35,908 bases of DNA from a virus. This document shows, piece by piece, positions 32,026 to 35,908 of the stretch (position 1 is the stretch's first letter; each line of letters begins with the position of its first letter). The stretch lies in the IMG/VR virus record IMGVR_UViG_3300032092_000116, positions 1 through 35,908 of that record; one strand, 5' to 3'. The translations under genes and the position numbers were made by a program. The notes under the pieces were generated by a model. It saw only the letters and a program-made list of their open reading frames with translations, had not been told where the DNA came from and ran no database searches.

Positions 32026-33237
32026 TCAGCTGAACGAGAGGTTCGAAACTGCTATCTCTCCCACATAATCGCCCGCATTGCCAAACGAGCTGGCAGTGTT
32101 GGTCAATTCGATGAAACCATATCTTGTCATGAATGACACGACTGGTTCGAATGTTGTTGGATCAAGAACAACACCAGAGCTCATCAACGGAATGTATGGG
32201 CAGTAGAACGCAGGTGCGTCAGCTTCCGAACTTCCTTTGTAGCCAACCAATACAGGTGTTGCGTCACTTGCGTAACTGTCAACAAACACACGCATTGCGC
32301 CGTTCAGAGTACCCACAAACTTGGTGTTTGTAGGTGCTTCGAATGTGCCTTCTGTAGTGCGAGCAAACGCACTAGTTGTAGCTGATTGCAACACTGTGAG
32401 TGCAGCAGAGCTAACAACAGCGTAGTTACCTGCGCCACGACGAGTGCGTTGAGCGATCAAGTTAGCAACACGGTTGATCAAAACAGCCAGGGCGGCGTGT
32501 TCGTCACCAACAAATGTGGCTGTACCAGATACGGTAGCTTGGTTGTATGTGAACTCAGTAGTGGCCAGTGAGCGTAGGCTCAACAAGATTTCCTGGTCAA
32601 TCTCAGCTGTGATCTCTTGTGCAAGAGCTGCCATGATTTCGGCTTCTACGTCGATACCATGCATAGCTTGTGCGTCTTGAGCAGCTTCAAAAGTCCAACG
32701 TGCTTGCAACTTGCGAGTCTTGGCTTCCACAGCCTGCTTCAAGATTTGCACAGAGATCTGACGACCGCCGCTGCCTTCAAGCACTGTTGTGTTGGCACCA
32801 GAATAGATATTCTGTGTTGGATCAACAATACCAGCTGTTGTGCTGCTTGCTGAAGAGTAGGCCTGAGCAATTTTGAACGGGCTCAATGCTTCTTCACCAG
32901 CTGCTGTGCTTGTGGCAGCAGCAGAATTGTCAGTCATTGTGTTGGCATAACGCACACGCAGAGTGTGAATTTGACCAACAGGGCCAGTCATGGGCTGAAC
33001 ACCCACCAACTCGTTGGCAATGACAGTTGGCATAACACGACGAATAACAGGCAAAATAACACGGTTAAGTGTTGCAATGTTGCCAGAGCCGGTTGAACCA
33101 GAACTTGCGTTCTCTTTCAAGTATCTACGTGTATTCTCAAGAATAACGCTCATGCTATTGCGTTTAGAACCATTCAGTCCTTCAAGCAATGCTTCCTTGG
33201 TCTCGTCCCAGCGACCTTCCAATAATTGTTGTGACAT
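32026..33237 (-). CDS. 23: Major capsid protein gp23
   Basis: This 403-aa protein has gp23 features. The N-terminal delta region ends near LKENASSGS. It is followed by LNRVILPVIRRVMPTVIANELVGVQPMTGPVGQIHTLRVRY, a region conserved across T4-like capsid proteins, and later by KLQARWTFEAAQDAQAMHG, DQEILLSLRSLA, RTRRGAGNYAVVS and a C-terminal FMTRYGFIELTNTAS. LKE at residues 40-42 fits the gp21 protease rule (Leu/Ile-x-Glu), so cleavage after E42 is likely. At 403 aa it is shorter than T4 gp23 (521 aa), lacking much of the insertion domain. AAGGAG lies upstream of the ATG. The gp22 stop is 19 nt away, so it can be expressed from the head operon. Confidence 0.97.
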   Translation of the reverse strand: MSQQLLEGRWDETKEALLEGLNGSKRNSMSVILENTRRYLKENASSGSTGSGNIATLNRVILPVIRRVMPTVIANELVGVQPMTGPVGQIHTLRVRYANTMTDNSAAATSTAAGEEALSPFKIAQAYSSASSTTAGIVDPTQNIYSGANTTVLEGSGGRQISVQILKQAVEAKTRKLQARWTFEAAQDAQAMHGIDVEAEIMAALAQEITAEIDQEILLSLRSLATTEFTYNQATVSGTATFVGDEHAALAVLINRVANLIAQRTRRGAGNYAVVSSAALTVLQSATTSAFARTTEGTFEAPTNTKFVGTLNGAMRVFVDSYASDATPVLVGYKGSSEADAPAFYCPYIPLMSSGVVLDPTTFEPVVSFMTRYGFIELTNTASSFGNAGDYVGEIAVSNLSFS

Positions 33238-33256
33238 TTAAGTCTCCTTATTTAAA

Positions 33257-34354
33257 TTACAGTCCTGCCAGACGCTTGATGGCAATGACATTGCTGTTGT
33301 CAGCAGTGTCGTCGTCCGGGCGATGGGCAGTTTTATTACCAGTGACTTCTGAAACATTTTCCACAATCACCTGACGGGCTTTTGCGGATTTGCCTTCAGC
33401 TAGCACAGCTGGTAGATACTTTTCAAAAGCGTTCTTGAGTCTAGCTGTTTGAACACTTTCGAGTAAATTACGCATGGTCTCACGTTTCTCTTCGTTGAGA
33501 GGAGAAAGTAACTCTTCCAGAGTGTTTTGACGCACATTGGATTCGTTGATCATACGTATTTCACGTTCTTTGGACTCAACCAGGACCTTGGCCCGGCGGC
33601 TGAGTTTGATAGCTTCTGACAGTTGTTGTTCTCTGGCAGCGATGGTGTTTTGCAACTTGCGAACTTCGGCTTTCTCATTGAGATGAGTAGCACCAAATTC
33701 AGCAGCATACGCTTCAAAAATACGTCGACCAAAATTGTTCTCGCGAGCAACTTTAATGTCTTCGTGCAACTGACCCAGTTCAGTCTTGAGATGTTGACTA
33801 ACAGCTTGACTCATTTTTTGCGCAGATTCTTTTACAAATCTTGCTTTGAGACCTTCCAGTTGACCACGAGCTTCACGTATCAAGCGGACTTTGGTTTCCA
33901 CTACATCACGTTTGTCTTGGGTAAATTCTTGGATCTCACGAGCCAGGGCATGCACCATGAAGCTTTCTAGTTTTTCTAGTCCTTCACTGTGCATCTTGCG
34001 GTCTTTACGTAACTCTCCAATTTCTTCAGATAATTTTGTTACCATAAAGTTGTTGAACTTTGTGGCATTTTCTTTCATCTTGCTCTGGAACTTCACGCGG
34101 TCTTCCCGCATTGCCATTTTCTCCTGAGCAAACTCTTCGAGTTCACCAGAGAGTCTATCTGTTAACATATTATCTAAGGCTTCAACCATCACTGTCTTGT
34201 CGTGCTCATAGCGTTGCGCAAACTCTTCACGTAGTTCTGCTCTGACCTGTTCACGTGCTTCTGTCAGTTTAGATTCCCAAGCTTCGTTGAGTTCTTGACT
34301 GACGTCTTCGTTGATTAGGCCGCTATCTAGCAATGGCTTGATTGCATCTAGCAT
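33257..34354 (-). CDS. 22: Prohead scaffold protein gp22
   Basis: This 365-aa, highly charged, almost wholly helical protein has strong coiled-coil character: long runs of Glu/Lys/Arg with heptad Leu/Met, and no Cys or extended hydrophobic stretch. Two tandem segments of about 60 residues look alike (EFAQEKMAMREDRVKFQSK ... MVTKLSEEI and EFTQDKRDVVETKVRL ... preceded by MVHALAREI). The C-terminal section LLSPLNEEKRETMRNLLE ... FEKYLPAVL is typical of T4-like gp22. The protein fills the prohead and is degraded by gp21; LTEA near the N-terminus is one candidate Leu-x-Glu cleavage site. Three nucleotides separate it from gp21, and gp23 follows, the T4 order 21-22-23. Confidence 0.92.
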   Translation of the reverse strand: MLDAIKPLLDSGLINEDVSQELNEAWESKLTEAREQVRAELREEFAQRYEHDKTVMVEALDNMLTDRLSGELEEFAQEKMAMREDRVKFQSKMKENATKFNNFMVTKLSEEIGELRKDRKMHSEGLEKLESFMVHALAREIQEFTQDKRDVVETKVRLIREARGQLEGLKARFVKESAQKMSQAVSQHLKTELGQLHEDIKVARENNFGRRIFEAYAAEFGATHLNEKAEVRKLQNTIAAREQQLSEAIKLSRRAKVLVESKEREIRMINESNVRQNTLEELLSPLNEEKRETMRNLLESVQTARLKNAFEKYLPAVLAEGKSAKARQVIVENVSEVTGNKTAHRPDDDTADNSNVIAIKRLAGL

Positions 34355-34357
34355 GCT

Positions 34358-34996
34358 TTACTCCTTAATTTTGAGATCCCGAATCAGGCGTTTTACTTCC
34401 TGCGTCAGGTATCTCTGTACCTTGCTGTCATGCCCTGCTTCTCTGGCAATTTCCAACACTTTATGACCGTACTTCATGTTACGAAGTCCTTCATAAATTG
34501 CTTTGGGATATGCATTTGGAGCACTAGGCTGAGCAACAATATCTACAGTGACTATTTCAAAGTCACTGACCTGTCCGTTGCCGTCGTTCACGTTGCCGGA
34601 ACCACGACTCGAAACGCCGAGTTTCACACCCGAATCCAGCATGGTTTTTACCAACTGGCCCATGGGTGTAGGTAATATTCTTAACTTACCATAACCAGCA
34701 GGTCCATCCATCCACATTTTGTCGATGCAATGACTGACTCTGTCAAGATTGATTTTCAAATCTTCTGGGTGATCTACTTCGCCCAGTACAGAATAGCCTT
34801 CATGCACTTGTTTGTTGACAGATTCAACTGCTCTAGAAATTTCTTGCACAGGATACACACGTTCGTTGGCATTGCGAACTCCGCCTTCGATACATACACC
34901 TTCCATGTACAGTGTTTTGTCACCGTGAACATCAGCTTCAACCAAGACACGAATCTTGGCCTGATTGAAGTTGAGATGTTCCTGTAGGTAACGCAT
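34358..34996 (-). CDS. 21: Prohead core protease gp21
   Basis: I take the ATG at 34996 (212 aa); a TTG two codons upstream is an alternative, and the AGAGG Shine-Dalgarno could serve either. The protein matches the T4 gp21/U9 serine protease family. It has YMEGVCIEGGVRNANERVYP near the N-terminus, the catalytic His in LGEVDHPED (H76), the catalytic Ser in LGVSSRGSG (S129 or S130), and VDIVAQPSAPNAYP, the third conserved block. It cleaves scaffold and capsid after Leu/Ile-x-Glu during head maturation. It lies between the acidic core protein and gp22, and the 6-nt and 3-nt gaps show one transcription unit. Confidence 0.95.
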   Translation of the reverse strand: MRYLQEHLNFNQAKIRVLVEADVHGDKTLYMEGVCIEGGVRNANERVYPVQEISRAVESVNKQVHEGYSVLGEVDHPEDLKINLDRVSHCIDKMWMDGPAGYGKLRILPTPMGQLVKTMLDSGVKLGVSSRGSGNVNDGNGQVSDFEIVTVDIVAQPSAPNAYPKAIYEGLRNMKYGHKVLEIAREAGHDSKVQRYLTQEVKRLIRDLKIKE

Positions 34997-35002
34997 TGTC
35001 AA

Positions 35003-35827
35003 TTAACCTCTACGTCCGCCGGGCAATGGGCTCTTGGTGTTTACACCAGTAGCTTGTGCTGTGTGCGGCTTGGTAGCTGCCTTGGGAGCCTGAGTAGACT
35101 GGCTTGGGCTGTTGCCAACTTTACCAATCATGTCTTTGGCTGTGGGTGCTGTGCGACCTTGTGCAGTGTCACCAGTCATACGCACAGGCTTGCTGGCCAT
35201 ACCAGCTGCACCACTGTTGAACGCAACAGGTCCTGATTTGCCGTTGCCTTCTTCTTGAGTGGTTGTTTTAGGATGAACTTGCTTGAGGGTGATGTTTTCC
35301 ATCATGCCTTCAGTTTCGTATTCATCGTCGTCCATGGCACCCATGTCGTCGGAACCCATCATGTCAGCTGCATCGCCGTCTTGACCACCCATCATGTTTT
35401 CAAACTCAGCCATTAACTGGTCCAGTTTGTCTTCAAGATTCATGACATCGTCTTTGCTAGCAGGCTCGTCTCCGCCCATGTCGCTGCCCATATCGTCAGA
35501 GCCCATGTCGCTGTCCATGTCGTCAGAGCCCATGTCCATTTCTTCGTCATCTTCGCCTTCTTGCATGCCTGATTCTTCAACTTCAACATCGTCGATTAGG
35601 TCGGCAGTTTGGCTTCCGCCCATGTCGTGACCTTCGTCCATGTCTGTGTCAATTTCAGTGGGTTCTTCGCCCATGGCATTGTCTTCGTCAAGATCTTCCT
35701 CTTGCATGAGATTTTCATAAATCTGGCGGCTCTTTTCCACAACGATTTGGTGGAAAAGTTCTTTGGCTTTGGCGTCTTCATCATTGATGACATATTCGAT
35801 CAGTTGTTCGAAACGATTTTTACTCAT
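35003..35827 (-). CDS. Acidic prohead core protein, gp67/gp68-like
   Basis: This is a 274-aa protein. The first 45 residues are helical (KNRFEQLIEYVINDEDAKAKELFHQIVVEKS) and resemble the start of gp68-like core proteins. The middle (about 45-170) is extremely acidic and Met-rich, with reiterated MGSDDM / SDMG units (five or so around residues 98-118). It includes a short coiled-coil (LEDKLDQLMAEFENMM). The tail is basic and Pro/Thr-rich, ending LPGGRRG, so the charge is strongly polarised along the chain. T4 encodes two acidic core proteins (67, 68) at this position before gp21; here one longer gene takes the place. AGGAG precedes the ATG. Confidence 0.75.
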   Translation of the reverse strand: MSKNRFEQLIEYVINDEDAKAKELFHQIVVEKSRQIYENLMQEEDLDEDNAMGEEPTEIDTDMDEGHDMGGSQTADLIDDVEVEESGMQEGEDDEEMDMGSDDMDSDMGSDDMGSDMGGDEPASKDDVMNLEDKLDQLMAEFENMMGGQDGDAADMMGSDDMGAMDDDEYETEGMMENITLKQVHPKTTTQEEGNGKSGPVAFNSGAAGMASKPVRMTGDTAQGRTAPTAKDMIGKVGNSPSQSTQAPKAATKPHTAQATGVNTKSPLPGGRRG

Positions 35828-35856
35828 TTAAATAGCTCCTGTTAAGATATTCGGTA

Positions 35857-35876
35857 ATTTTGCCACCCGGCAAAAT
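35857..35876 (-). promoter_or_regulatory. 5'-leader hairpin upstream of the head operon
   Basis: ATTTTGCC (35857-35864) pairs perfectly with GGCAAAAT (35869-35876) over a 4-nt loop, between the late promoter and the Shine-Dalgarno of the gp67/68-like gene. Neither strand has a following T-run, so it is not a terminator. It would lie near the 5' end of the late transcript and may protect the mRNA. Confidence 0.6.
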
Positions 35877-35885
35877 GTATACCTA

Positions 35886-35893
35886 TATTTACA
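35886..35893 (-). promoter_or_regulatory. Late promoter for the head operon
   Basis: TGTAAATA on the minus strand, two mismatches from TATAAATA, lies 58 nt upstream of the ATG at 35827. It is placed to drive the genes for gp67/68-like, gp21, gp22 and gp23. Confidence 0.5.
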
Positions 35894-35908
35894 ATCTTGG
35901 AGAAAAAT

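Noticed and set aside
33249-33256. TTTAAATA as a late promoter directly before gp23.
   Set aside because: Its predicted start site would fall inside the AAGGAG ribosome-binding site and remove it. gp23 is more simply expressed from the upstream head operon.

Overview
The window is a late-gene segment of a T4-like (contractile-tailed) phage genome, probably of the cyanophage/pelagiphage-type branch found in aquatic bacteria. The evidence is a recognisable set of T4 morphogenesis proteins: tail sheath gp18, tail tube gp19, sheath stabiliser gp15, prohead protease gp21, scaffold gp22 and major capsid gp23, with gp13/gp14-like neck proteins and a T4 gp1-type dNMP kinase. Repeated T4-style late promoter motifs (variants of TATAAATA) precede many genes. 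The host cannot be determined from the sequence. No tRNA, integrase, CRISPR array or reverse transcriptase was seen.

Layout, left to right. (1) 1-4373, minus strand: a tail-tube-like gene cut by the window edge, gp19, a strong terminator, and a gp18 sheath enlarged to 1151 aa. (2) 4472-8017: a small zinc-finger/HNH protein on the plus strand converges on a minus-strand pair (dNMP kinase and a DexA-like exonuclease) driven by a sigma70-like promoter. Then come a gp13-like neck gene and a conserved protein of unknown function, the latter with a near-consensus sigma70 promoter. (3) 8030-11234, plus strand: gp14-like neck protein, gp15 and a Nudix hydrolase. (4) 11229-28345, minus strand: about 17 kb of fibre/adhesin genes (339, 370, 1845, 496 and 2392 aa) built from a 17-residue (51-bp) Gly/Thr/Asn-rich repeat plus exchangeable modules. 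A 223-aa assembly-protein-like gene with six MTxEQWLAxQ repeats sits among them. (5) 28402-31119: a Rossmann-like LGNGxS protein and a virion-type protein on the minus strand, then a TPR-glycosyltransferase fusion on the plus strand. (6) 31173-35827, minus strand: an HNH/NUMOD3 homing endonuclease, gp23, gp22, gp21 and an acidic gp67/68-like core protein, in the order used by T4.

How it fits together. Region 6 makes and matures the head, regions 2-3 complete the neck and join the tail, region 1 makes the contractile tail, and region 4 supplies the receptor-binding surface. The TPR-glycosyltransferase and its LGNGxS neighbour are placed where they could modify or help display that surface, but this is inference. 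Two sigma70-like promoters embedded among late promoters suggest that the nucleotide-metabolism pair and the unknown 383-aa protein are expressed early. Four genes carry the late promoter only 4-7 nt before the ATG and lack a Shine-Dalgarno sequence, which predicts (near-)leaderless late mRNAs.
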